In this document: piece after piece, positions 36,257 to 44,612 of the stretch
Layout: the number at the start of each line of letters is the position of its first letter
Numbering within the stretch: position 1 is the stretch's first letter
Source: Sphingomonadaceae bacterium
GTDB lineage: Bacteria; Pseudomonadota; Alphaproteobacteria; Sphingomonadales; Sphingomonadaceae
NCBI GenBank assembly: GCA_009926135.1
Contig: RFPL01000012.1
Span: 19,341-83,340 of the forward strand
Length of the DNA: 64,000 bases
Direction: 5' to 3'
Notes under the pieces: generated by a model
Database searches by the model: none
Seen by the model: only the letters and a program-made list of their open reading frames with translations
Told to the model about the DNA's origin: nothing
Translations under genes and position numbers: made by a program

Positions 36257-37303
36257 ATGCAGAGCGGGAATCCGGCCCTGGCCCCCGAGGTCGAAACTGT
36301 CGCTGAACTGCGCGAGCTCTATCGCGCTGCTGAAGCGCGGGCCGCCCGCCTGCGCCTGCTCTCCACCAACGGCCGGCAACTGGCGATGGCGGAAGCCGCG
36401 ACGATTGAAGCGATCCTGCAAGGCTGTGCCGACCGGCTGGGTTATTTCCTGGGCCAGCGGGGCGGCGCGGTGCAACCGGCCGATAATGCGGGCCTGCCGA
36501 TCCCGGCACCGGGCAATGATGGCGGCACGCTGGCGGTGCTCGCCCTGGAAGGGCTGAGCCGGCTGGAAGACATTACCGATTCCGAAGACCGCGAGGCCGT
36601 GCGGCTCCAGCTCGAAATGCTGGGTGCGACGATCGACCGGATTAACCGCGCACGCGAACTGCACGAACGCGAGGCCCGGCTTGAATTCGTGGTTGGCCGC
36701 CTGTTCTCCGCGCAAGAGGAGGAGCGCCGCCGGGTCAGCCACGAACTGCACGATGGCGTTGCCCAGACCGCGACGGCCCTCGCCCGATTGCTTGAAGGCG
36801 CTGAAGGCATTGCCGACCGCCCCAAGCTGGCCGCGATCGCCCGCGACTTGGTGGGTGAGCTGCGCGGGGTGATCCGCGGCCTGCGACCCACCGTGCTGGA
36901 TGACCTTGGCCTTGAAGCCGGTCTGCGCGCGCTGGCTGAAACGCTGGAGGCCGAGGGCTTTACGATACAGGTCGCCATCGCGAGCGAGGTGGCGCGCTGG
37001 CCAACCCAAATCGAAACCGCGCTCTACCGCGTGGCGCAGGAAGCCTTGAGCAACGTGCGCAAACACGCTGGCGGCCCCTGCGCGGTCAGCCTGGAGCTGT
37101 CGGTTCGGCGCGGCGACACACAACCATTCCTGCGCATCGCCGACCAGGGCCAGGGCCGCACAGCCGGGGAAGATGCAAACACGCTGCATTTCGGCATCGA
37201 CGTCATGCGCGAGCGGATGGTCTCCATCGGCGGCACGCTCGACTGGCAGGCACCGGACAAGGGCGGCATCACGGTCCTGGCAACCTTCCCGAAGGTGGTC
37301 TGA
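36257..37303 (+). CDS. Cytoplasmic sensor histidine kinase, NarX/UhpB type (HisKA_3)
   Basis: 348 aa with no transmembrane segment. Residues 1-150 could be a GAF-like sensing domain. The dimerisation/phosphoacceptor block QEEERRRVSHELHDGVAQTATAL carries the His (HELHDG). The ATPase part has ALYRVAQEALSNVRKHA (N box), LRIADQGQGR and HFGIDVMRERMVSIGGTL. One base separates its stop from the response regulator start, so they form a pair. The signal is unknown; a soluble cofactor or chromophore-binding sensor is possible. Confidence 0.88.
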   Translation: MQSGNPALAPEVETVAELRELYRAAEARAARLRLLSTNGRQLAMAEAATIEAILQGCADRLGYFLGQRGGAVQPADNAGLPIPAPGNDGGTLAVLALEGLSRLEDITDSEDREAVRLQLEMLGATIDRINRARELHEREARLEFVVGRLFSAQEEERRRVSHELHDGVAQTATALARLLEGAEGIADRPKLAAIARDLVGELRGVIRGLRPTVLDDLGLEAGLRALAETLEAEGFTIQVAIASEVARWPTQIETALYRVAQEALSNVRKHAGGPCAVSLELSVRRGDTQPFLRIADQGQGRTAGEDANTLHFGIDVMRERMVSIGGTLDWQAPDKGGITVLATFPKVV

Positions 37304-37304
37304 C

Positions 37305-37940
37305 ATGGCCGTGCGAATTCTGATCGTGGACGATCACCAGCTTGCCCGTGAAGGCCTGAAGGCGGTGCTCGCCAACGCTGACTTCACGGTCGTGGGCGAA
37401 GCTGCCAGCGGCGAGGAGGCCATTGCGCTCGTCACCACGCTGGTGCCCGACGTGGTGCTGATGGACGTCCGGCTTGGTCCCGGCATCGACGGACTGGAAG
37501 CGACCCGCCGCATCGCCGCCCTCGGCCTGCCCAGCCGCGTGCTGATGCTCTCGCTTCACGATATGCCGGCCTATGTCCGCGAGGCGCTGGCCGCCGGGGC
37601 GGCGGGCTATGTCCTGAAGGACGCCTCGATCACCGAACTGCGCGGCGCCGTCAGCCAGGTCATGGCCGGGCAGAGCGTCATGCCGCTGAACCTGATCAAT
37701 GCCGCACTGCGTCAGAGCGAGCGTGAGGTTCGCCCCGCCGACGCGCTGAACACGCTGACCCCGCGCGAACGCGAAGTGCTGGTACAGATCGCCGAAGGGC
37801 TGACCAACAAGGAGATCGCCCGCCAGCTCTCGGTCAGCCCGGCCACGATCAAGGCCCATGTCGAGCGGGTCATCGCCAAGCTGGGCGTGTCCGACCGGAC
37901 CCAGGCGGCCGTGCTGGTCGCGCGCGCAGGTCCGGCATGA
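37305..37940 (+). CDS. NarL/FixJ family response regulator
   Basis: 211 aa. Receiver domain: ILIVDDHQLAREGL acidic pocket, phosphoacceptor Asp in DVVLMDVRLGPGIDGLEA, LMLSLHD, GYVLKDAS. C-terminal LuxR-type DNA-binding domain LTPREREVLVQIAEGLTNKEIARQLSVSPATIKAHVERVIAKLGVSDRTQA. It is the partner of the kinase just upstream and overlaps the next kinase by 4 bases. Confidence 0.93.
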   Translation: MAVRILIVDDHQLAREGLKAVLANADFTVVGEAASGEEAIALVTTLVPDVVLMDVRLGPGIDGLEATRRIAALGLPSRVLMLSLHDMPAYVREALAAGAAGYVLKDASITELRGAVSQVMAGQSVMPLNLINAALRQSEREVRPADALNTLTPREREVLVQIAEGLTNKEIARQLSVSPATIKAHVERVIAKLGVSDRTQAAVLVARAGPA

Positions 37941-39883
37941 ACCGCGCGATGCCAGCCCGCCGCATGACCCGGTTCTGGGCTGACCGCCGACTCGCGCTGA
38001 AGGGTCTAGTGGTAATCGCCTTGCCGCTCGCGATCCTGCTCGGTGCGCTGGTTTCGCTCTACATCGCCAGCAATGCCGAGGTCCGCGCCGAAAACGACGT
38101 GCGCCGCGCCTTCGCGATCCAGCGCGATACTTACCAGGTTCACGCGCTGCTGGCCGAAGCCGCTGCCGGGGTGCGCGGCTATGCCCTGACCGGACAGGAG
38201 CGCTTTCTCGAACCCTATCGCAAGGCCGAGGCTGACTTGCCGCAGACGATGGCCCGGCTCAATGCCGCCATCCGCGACCGCGAGGTGCGCCAGCACTTCG
38301 ACCGCATCAACGAACTCACCGCCCGCAAGCGTGAGGGCCTGAAGGGCATCGTTGAACTTGCCCGGCAAGGTGACCGCGGCGCGATCGAGCCGGCGCTGGT
38401 CGCCAACAAGATCGTACTCGACGCGATGCGGCGGGAGATTGACCGGATCCAGCGCCGGGAGGGCGTGCTGCTCGATCAGCGCCAGGCGCGGGTAGACGAA
38501 GTGCGTGGCCGCTTCCTGCTGCTGACCGCCGTCAGCGCCGTGATCGGCCTGCTTGGCAGTCTGGCAGCGGTCTATCTGTTCTCGACCGGCATCGTCCGCC
38601 GCGTCCAGATGCTCGAAGCCAATGCCGAACTGCTCGCGCGCGGCGAGGCGTTGACCGAACTGCCCGACGATGCCGACGAAATCGGCCGTCTGGCGCAGCG
38701 CATGGCCCGTGCCAGCGCACTGCTACGCGGCCGCGAACAGGCGCTGCGCGAGAGCGAGGAGCGCTTCCGCCTGGTGATCGAGGAAGTCCGGGACTACGGC
38801 ATCTTCGCGCTCGATCCTGCAGGCGTGGTCACCTCTTGGAACCTCGGCGCGCAGCGAATCAAGGGCTGGGAGGCAGAGGAGATCCTCGGCCACCACTTCA
38901 GCCGCTTCTATCCCGACGAAACCCGCGCCTATCTGCCCGTGCAGATGCTTGAGCGCGCCCGCCGCGACGGGACAGCCGAGGACGAGGGCTGGCGGCTGCG
39001 CAAGGACGGCAGCCCATTCTGGGCGAACGTGGTGATCACCGCACTGCATGACGAGCAGGGCGAACTGCGCGGCTTTGCCAAGGTCACGCGCGACATGACC
39101 GAGCGCCGCCGGTCCGAAGAGGCGCTGCGCTTTGCCCGCGAAGAGGCAATCGCCGCGAACCTCGCCAAGAGCGAGTTCCTTTCGCGCACCAGCCACGAGC
39201 TGCGCACGCCGATGTCGGCGATCCTGGGGTTCGGCCAACTGCTCGAGCTGGACGAGGAGCAGTTCGAACCGCGCCACCGCGAGGCGCTGAGCCAGATCAT
39301 GAAAGCCGGGCGGCACCTGCTTTCCCTGATCAACGATCTGCTGGACATCTCGAGCATCGAGGCGGGCGGGACCGAACTGAACCTTGAGCAAATCGACCTG
39401 GGCGAGCTGCTGCAGGAGGTTCATGGCCTGGCCGGGCCAATCGTCGCGATGGCGGGCCTGCGCTTCGTGCTGGAGCATCCCGAAGAATCGCTGGTCGCCT
39501 GGGCCGACCGCCGCCGGGTGATCCAGGTCATGCTCAATCTTGTCTCGAACGCCGCCAAATACAACCGCACCGGTACGCTGGTCCGCCTGGCCTGCCAGAC
39601 GCGCGGCCGCGAGATCCGGGTCGAGGTGGAAGATGATGGCGAAGGCGTCGCCAGCACCGAGGTTTCGCGCCTCTTCACCCCGTTCGACCGGCTGGGACAG
39701 CAGAACCGGGCGAAAGTTGACGGCACCGGCCTGGGCCTTGCCCTGTCCAAGCGGCTGGTTGAATCCATGGGCGGGCAGATCGGCCATGAAGCGCCGGATA
39801 AGGGTGCACGGTTCTGGTTCACCCTGCCGGTTCGTGCGCGCGGAGCCCGCACCGCGACCACAACAGGGCGGCAGACTGCATGA
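37937..39883 (+). CDS. Membrane sensor histidine kinase with CHASE3-like, HAMP and PAS domains
   Basis: 648 aa. Transmembrane segment about residues 22-44, then a helical extracytoplasmic region (residues 45-185; QRDTYQVHALLAEAAAGVRGYALTGQERFLEPYRKAEADLP is the CHASE3 pattern), second segment about 194-216, a HAMP-like linker, a PAS domain (RLVIEEVRDYGIFALDPAGVVTSWNLGAQRIKGW), HisKA with SEFLSRTSHELRTPMSAILGF, and HATPase with LNLVSNAAKYNRTG, DDGEGV and GTGLGLALSKRLVE. Third gene of the two-component operon. Confidence 0.92.
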   Translation: MNRAMPARRMTRFWADRRLALKGLVVIALPLAILLGALVSLYIASNAEVRAENDVRRAFAIQRDTYQVHALLAEAAAGVRGYALTGQERFLEPYRKAEADLPQTMARLNAAIRDREVRQHFDRINELTARKREGLKGIVELARQGDRGAIEPALVANKIVLDAMRREIDRIQRREGVLLDQRQARVDEVRGRFLLLTAVSAVIGLLGSLAAVYLFSTGIVRRVQMLEANAELLARGEALTELPDDADEIGRLAQRMARASALLRGREQALRESEERFRLVIEEVRDYGIFALDPAGVVTSWNLGAQRIKGWEAEEILGHHFSRFYPDETRAYLPVQMLERARRDGTAEDEGWRLRKDGSPFWANVVITALHDEQGELRGFAKVTRDMTERRRSEEALRFAREEAIAANLAKSEFLSRTSHELRTPMSAILGFGQLLELDEEQFEPRHREALSQIMKAGRHLLSLINDLLDISSIEAGGTELNLEQIDLGELLQEVHGLAGPIVAMAGLRFVLEHPEESLVAWADRRRVIQVMLNLVSNAAKYNRTGTLVRLACQTRGREIRVEVEDDGEGVASTEVSRLFTPFDRLGQQNRAKVDGTGLGLALSKRLVESMGGQIGHEAPDKGARFWFTLPVRARGARTATTTGRQTA

Positions 39884-40317
39884 GCGGAAACCTGATCGAC
39901 AGCGCCGAAATCCGCACGCGCCGCATCCTGATCGTCGATGACGAGGACGCCAACGTCCTCTTGCTGGCCAGCGTGCTGGAGCGCGAAGGCTATGCCGACC
40001 TCCACACCATCACCGACCCGACCACCGCGCTGGAGGCCTATGTCCGGCTGGAGCCCGACCTGGTCCTGCTGGACCTGATGATGCCCGAGGTCGACGGGTT
40101 CCAGCTGCTCGAAGCCTTCAAGCGCCACGACCGCCCGGACGAGTTCCGCCCGGTGCTGGTCCTGACCGCCGACAGCACCATCGCCGCGCGCCGCCGCGCG
40201 CTGGCGCTGGGGGCCAAGGACTTCGTTTCGAAGCCGTTTGACGTGATCGAGATTGCCCTGCGGATCGCCAACCTGCTCGAGACGCGAATTCTCTACCAGC
40301 GCCTCAGGCAATCCTGA
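39880..40317 (+). CDS. Single-domain response regulator
   Basis: 145 aa containing only a receiver: RRILIVDDEDANVLLLASVLE, phosphoacceptor Asp in LVLLDLMMPEVDGFQLLEA, VLVLTAD, and GAKDFVSKPFD. No output domain. It overlaps the hybrid-type kinase by 4 bases and likely takes phosphate from it, either as a shuttle to a phosphotransferase or to affect motility or diguanylate signalling. Confidence 0.92.
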   Translation: MSGNLIDSAEIRTRRILIVDDEDANVLLLASVLEREGYADLHTITDPTTALEAYVRLEPDLVLLDLMMPEVDGFQLLEAFKRHDRPDEFRPVLVLTADSTIAARRRALALGAKDFVSKPFDVIEIALRIANLLETRILYQRLRQS

Positions 40318-40357
40318 GCTTCAGACAAGCAAAGGAACCCCCTGGCTCCAGTCCCGC

Positions 40358-41581
40358 TCAGGGTCGCCCGTAAGTGATCAGTCCCATCGGGTTAAGCGTC
40401 GTGTTCGCCGGGAATTCCTTGAGTGCTTCCTCGTCGGGTTCCGTGCCCCAGCCCGGGCGATCGGGCACGATCAGGCAACCATTCTCGAATTCGGGAACGT
40501 GGGTGACCAATTTGTCATCCCAGGTGATCCGGTCGATATCGGTTTCCATGATCCGCAAGTTGGGCACGGCTGCTGCAAAGTGCAGGTTCATCATCGTGGC
40601 CAGGTGGCCATAGAAATTGTGCGGAGCGACGTTGACCTCATGCGCGTCGGCCAGCGCGGCAAGCTTCATCGCCTGCCAGGCTCCATTCCAGATCAGGTCG
40701 ATGATGGCGATATCGACAGCCTGGTTGCGCAGGAACGGGACGAACTGGCCAAGGCCAACGAGCGTCTCGCACGATGCAATGGGGTGCGCGCTGTGGGCGC
40801 GGAGATAGCTCAGGGCCTCAGGATTGAAAGTATCGAGTTCGACCCAGAGCAGTTCCTGGCCCTTGATGGCGCGCAGGATCTCCAGGTAGCCTTCAGTCTT
40901 GGCATTGAAGTTCAGATCAAGCAGGATCTCGACATCGGGACCCGCGCCCTCCCGCAGCGCCTCAAGATGCTCGACCACTCCGCGCAGCACCTTGCGATCG
41001 ACGTTCAAGCCCGGCTCAAACGGCACGCCGAAGCCGGTTGCCCAGCCCACTGGCCGGCCATCCTCGTAGCGGTAGACGTTGGTCTTGAGCGCCTTGAACC
41101 CGCGCTCGCGCACTTCGCGGCCCAAGCCGACCACGCCGTCAAGCGTCTCGACCGCCGGCTCATACCAGGGCCGGCGACTGATCCGCCAGGTGCCGAGGTG
41201 CGACCAATAGACCGGTACCCGGTCACGGATCACACCGCCCAGCAATTGGGCACAAGGCACGCCAAGAATCTTGGCCTTGGCATCCAGCAGCGCATTCTCG
41301 ATCGCGCCGAGCGCCTGGCCAATCACCCCACCTGTGCCTGGCCGGGTTACCCCGCGCAGGATCGCGTGGACCCGCTCATGATCGCCCACCGCCTCACCAA
41401 TAAAGCGCGGTGCGATCTGATGGATGATATTCGTGATCCCTGGATTGCCGAAGCCTTCGTCATATTCGCTCCAGCCCACCACGCCGTCATGCGTCGTGAT
41501 CTTCAGGTAATAGTAGTTGCGCCATCCCGCCGAACAGGACAGCGTTTCCACCTTGGCTATGCGATCGCGCACGTTGGTCAT
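40358..41581 (-). CDS. Enolase-superfamily dehydratase (mandelate racemase / muconate lactonizing type)
   Basis: 407 aa. N-terminal capping domain (KVETLSCSAGWRNYYYLKITTHDGVVGWSEYDEGFG), then a barrel with metal-ligand positions in EILLDLNFNAKTEGYL (Asp), LLWVELDTFNPEAL (Glu) and PIASCETLVGLGQF (Glu). A candidate His base lies in NVAPHNFYGHLA. These enzymes abstract a proton alpha to a carboxylate, mostly dehydrating sugar acids. The exact substrate cannot be fixed from sequence. It lies 18 bases after the GMC oxidoreductase gene on the same strand, so oxidation followed by dehydration is plausible. Confidence 0.82.
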   Translation of the reverse strand: MTNVRDRIAKVETLSCSAGWRNYYYLKITTHDGVVGWSEYDEGFGNPGITNIIHQIAPRFIGEAVGDHERVHAILRGVTRPGTGGVIGQALGAIENALLDAKAKILGVPCAQLLGGVIRDRVPVYWSHLGTWRISRRPWYEPAVETLDGVVGLGREVRERGFKALKTNVYRYEDGRPVGWATGFGVPFEPGLNVDRKVLRGVVEHLEALREGAGPDVEILLDLNFNAKTEGYLEILRAIKGQELLWVELDTFNPEALSYLRAHSAHPIASCETLVGLGQFVPFLRNQAVDIAIIDLIWNGAWQAMKLAALADAHEVNVAPHNFYGHLATMMNLHFAAAVPNLRIMETDIDRITWDDKLVTHVPEFENGCLIVPDRPGWGTEPDEEALKEFPANTTLNPMGLITYGRP

Positions 41582-41599
41582 GGCCGGTAATCCTTTTGT

Positions 41600-43219
41600 T
41601 TACTGGTGATCGGCGAGGATCAGATCGGCACCTTTTTCGCCGATCATGGTGGCTGCCGCGTTGGTATTGCCGGATACGATCAGGGGCATGATCGAGGCAT
41701 CGATCACCCGCAGCCGCTCGGTACCGTGAACCCTGAGCCGGGAATCGACCACGGCCCGCGCCGGATCCGGTCCCATCGTGCAGGTGCTGGTCGGATGATA
41801 AGTGGTGCGCCCCGTGCTGCAGGCCCACTGCGCGATCTGGTCGTCGCTGAGTTCGCCGGGCGGCAGGAACAGGCGCTCTTCAACCACGTCGGCCAGGGGG
41901 CGGGTATGGGCGACCTTGTCAGCGAGGCGAAGGCTGTCGATCATCACCCGCATGTCATTCTCCGTCGCAAGGTAATTGCGATGGATCACGGGCGTGTCAT
42001 CGGGATTGGCGGAACGGATGTGGATCGCACCGCGACTTTCCGGCCGGCAGGGACTGGCGTTGATCGTCATGGCGCTGAACCGGTGCGCCCGCAAACCGGT
42101 CGGCTTGCCGCCGGCGGGGGCCTGGAAACTGAGCGGAATGAAATAGAGCTGCGCATCGGCACGGACTTCATCCGGCCGCGTCCGGACAAAGGCACCGCCC
42201 TGGTTGATGCCGAAGGTGAGCGGCCCCGTGCGGGTCAGCACGTAACGCGCGCCCTGCAGGATAAGTTTTGGCCAGGTATTGATCCGATCATTGAGCGTCG
42301 GGATCGAAGTCCGGTACGTGAAACCGGTAAACACGTGGTCCTGCAGGTTTTCACCCACCGCAGGGCTGTGATGGACAACCTCGATGCCGTGGAGCTGCAG
42401 CCTTGCACCATCGCCGATCCCCGATTGCTCGAGCAGCAAGGGCGAGTTCACCGCGCCGCCGGCCAGAATGACCTCGCGCCGCGCAGTCGCGGTCAGGACT
42501 TTCCCGTTTAGGCGATACTCGATGCCCGTCGCAGTGCGACCGGTAAAGCGGATGCGGGTGGCCAGGGCATACGTGACGATCGTCAGGTTGCGGCGCTTGC
42601 GGGCCGGGTCGAGAAAGGCCGTGGCACTGCTGGTGCGCTGACCTTTGCGGAAACTGAACTGGTAAAGCCCGACACCTTCCTGCCGCTCGCCGTTGAAGTC
42701 CGGGTTGGCTGGCCAGCCTTGGGCCATGGCCGCTTGCAGGGCCAGGCTGACAACTGGCTGCTCGCGGCCCTTGATGCCCGAAATCTGCCACGGGCCGCCG
42801 GTTGCCCGCCATTGGTTGGCCCCTTCGTCGTTATCTTCGGACCTGCGGAAATAGGGCAGGACATCGTCATAGCCCCAGCCTGGGTTGCCGAGCCGCGCCC
42901 AATCGTCGAAGTCCTCGCGCTGCCCACGGATGTAGACCATGCCGTTGATCGAGCTGGAGCCGCCCAGGATCTTCCCCCTGGGCCAATAATCGGTGCGGCC
43001 GGCCATGCGCTGGTCCGGTTCGGTTTCGTAGCACCAGTTGACCGCCTGATCGTAGAACACCTGGCCCAGTCCAGCCGGCATCTGCACGAACAGGCGCTTG
43101 TCGTTGCCGCCCGCTTCAAGCAGCAGCACGCGGAAGCGGCCATCGGCAGTCAGGCGATCAGCCAGGACGCATCCGGCCGATCCCGCGCCGACGATGATGA
43201 AGTCATAGGTGTCCGTCAT
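41600..43219 (-). CDS. GMC family FAD-dependent alcohol oxidoreductase
   Basis: 539 aa from the ATG at 43217-43219. FAD site YDFIIVGAGSAGCVLADRLTADG, GMC signature 1 GKILGGSSSINGMVYIRGQREDFDDWARLG, signature 2 REVILAGGAVNSPLLLEQSGIGDG, and C-terminal catalytic TYHPTSTCTMG with VIDASIMPLIVSGNTNAAATMIGEKGADLI. It oxidises a primary alcohol or sugar hydroxyl, like choline or alcohol dehydrogenases. Divergent from the AraC-type gene across a 265-base AT-rich promoter gap. Confidence 0.92.
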   Translation of the reverse strand: MTDTYDFIIVGAGSAGCVLADRLTADGRFRVLLLEAGGNDKRLFVQMPAGLGQVFYDQAVNWCYETEPDQRMAGRTDYWPRGKILGGSSSINGMVYIRGQREDFDDWARLGNPGWGYDDVLPYFRRSEDNDEGANQWRATGGPWQISGIKGREQPVVSLALQAAMAQGWPANPDFNGERQEGVGLYQFSFRKGQRTSSATAFLDPARKRRNLTIVTYALATRIRFTGRTATGIEYRLNGKVLTATARREVILAGGAVNSPLLLEQSGIGDGARLQLHGIEVVHHSPAVGENLQDHVFTGFTYRTSIPTLNDRINTWPKLILQGARYVLTRTGPLTFGINQGGAFVRTRPDEVRADAQLYFIPLSFQAPAGGKPTGLRAHRFSAMTINASPCRPESRGAIHIRSANPDDTPVIHRNYLATENDMRVMIDSLRLADKVAHTRPLADVVEERLFLPPGELSDDQIAQWACSTGRTTYHPTSTCTMGPDPARAVVDSRLRVHGTERLRVIDASIMPLIVSGNTNAAATMIGEKGADLILADHQ

Positions 43220-43484
43220 GGCTATTCCCCGCAGCACCTTGTCAGGCTCTCACAGGGAAGGTGATGGCGTCAGGTCCGGTACGCTGCAATGTGGCGGCCA
43301 ATCACTTTCCAAGAACGGCTAATCAATTCCGGATTCAATCTATCGAGCAGCACAAAAGATATAAAAATCATAATTATAAGGCGAGTCACCCGAATTGCCG
43401 TCAGACTTGGTTCCCGCGCCAGATAGAGTAGGATGAATACAACAGGGACGGCCCTTCGGGCGTCTGCGGGGAGGGTCAACAGTG

Positions 43485-44576
43485 ATGGAACTGACGCGCG
43501 CCTTGCTGCTTGAAATGGCGATACGGTTCATCACGGTTGGCTTTTATCTTGCCACGGCAATCGTCATCGTCCGCATCCGTCTTTCATCGGCCCGCATTGC
43601 TGGCACTGCGGCCTATGTCTCCAAGGCATCGCACGTCTTGCTTCATTTCCCGCCGATCATGGCCGTGCTGGGGAACAGCGGACAGGTCATTACCTTCCTG
43701 GCAACGATGGGATCCGCATTGACCTGGTTGTTCGGCGTGGAACTGTTCAGCGATGCCCGGCGGTTCGACCGCAAGCGATTGATCCCGGTGCTGGTCGTGT
43801 TGTGCATCGTTGCGGCCGCGATGTTCGCCCCGCCGCCGTTTCCCCGTGCGCTCTGGCTGCTGCACGCCTTTACCACAGTCGCGCTAATGGGGCACCTGCT
43901 GACCGTGATCCTGCTGAGCTGGCGCAATGACCTGGTTGATCGTCGCCGCTTCATTGCCACGCCGGTTTTCGTCCTGGCCGCAGGCTACAGCATCGCGCTC
44001 GGTTTCATCGAGAACGTCAAACTGCTGCTTGGAATGTCGCGCGAGCCTTCGCTGATCAACGCGGCGTTCCTGCTGTTCTCGGCGCTGCTGGCAATCATCG
44101 TCTTCGGTCAGTTCGGCTCGGTCATGTTTGGAGACGAGTCCGAGCCGGTCGCGCGGACCAACCCGGCCCGGACAACGGCACCGGTCACCGCCGAATTGTC
44201 ACCTGCGGACTTTGCGCTGGGCACTGCCCTCGAGCAGCTGATGCGGCATGACCGGCTATACCGCACGCAAGGCCTGCGCATCTCCGACCTGGCGTCGGAA
44301 TTGCGGGTTCCGGAATATCGCTTGCGACAATTGCTGAACTGCGCGCTGGGGCATCGCAACTTCAATGCCTATATCAGCCAGTGGCGTATCGCCGAGGCCA
44401 AGGAGGCGTTGAGCGATCCGACCCAGCTTGAAGTGCCGATCTCGACCATCGCGATCGACAGCGGATTCCATTCGCTGGCACCCTTCAACCGGGCGTTCCG
44501 CGGCGAAACGGGCATGACCCCCAGCGAATACCGGGCCGAGGCTCAGGCGAAGTGGGGCCGGATCACGCGGGAGTGA
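43485..44576 (+). CDS. AraC family regulator with N-terminal membrane domain
   Basis: 363 aa; the ATG at 43485 (also a GTG at 43482) follows GGGGAGGG. Six to seven hydrophobic segments cover residues 1-220. Then a cytoplasmic linker and an AraC DNA-binding domain: LRISDLASELRVPEYRLRQLLNCALGHRNFNAYISQWRIAEAKEAL and ISTIAIDSGFHSLAPFNRAFRGETGMTPSEYR. It probably senses a membrane-permeant or periplasmic ligand. It sits between GMC/enolase genes and the sulfatase/TBDR genes, which both face it, so it is the likely regulator of this cluster. Confidence 0.88.
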   Translation: MELTRALLLEMAIRFITVGFYLATAIVIVRIRLSSARIAGTAAYVSKASHVLLHFPPIMAVLGNSGQVITFLATMGSALTWLFGVELFSDARRFDRKRLIPVLVVLCIVAAAMFAPPPFPRALWLLHAFTTVALMGHLLTVILLSWRNDLVDRRRFIATPVFVLAAGYSIALGFIENVKLLLGMSREPSLINAAFLLFSALLAIIVFGQFGSVMFGDESEPVARTNPARTTAPVTAELSPADFALGTALEQLMRHDRLYRTQGLRISDLASELRVPEYRLRQLLNCALGHRNFNAYISQWRIAEAKEALSDPTQLEVPISTIAIDSGFHSLAPFNRAFRGETGMTPSEYRAEAQAKWGRITRE

Positions 44577-44612
44577 ATCGTTTGACGGAGCGCAGCAAGG
44601 GGTCGCCCCGGC

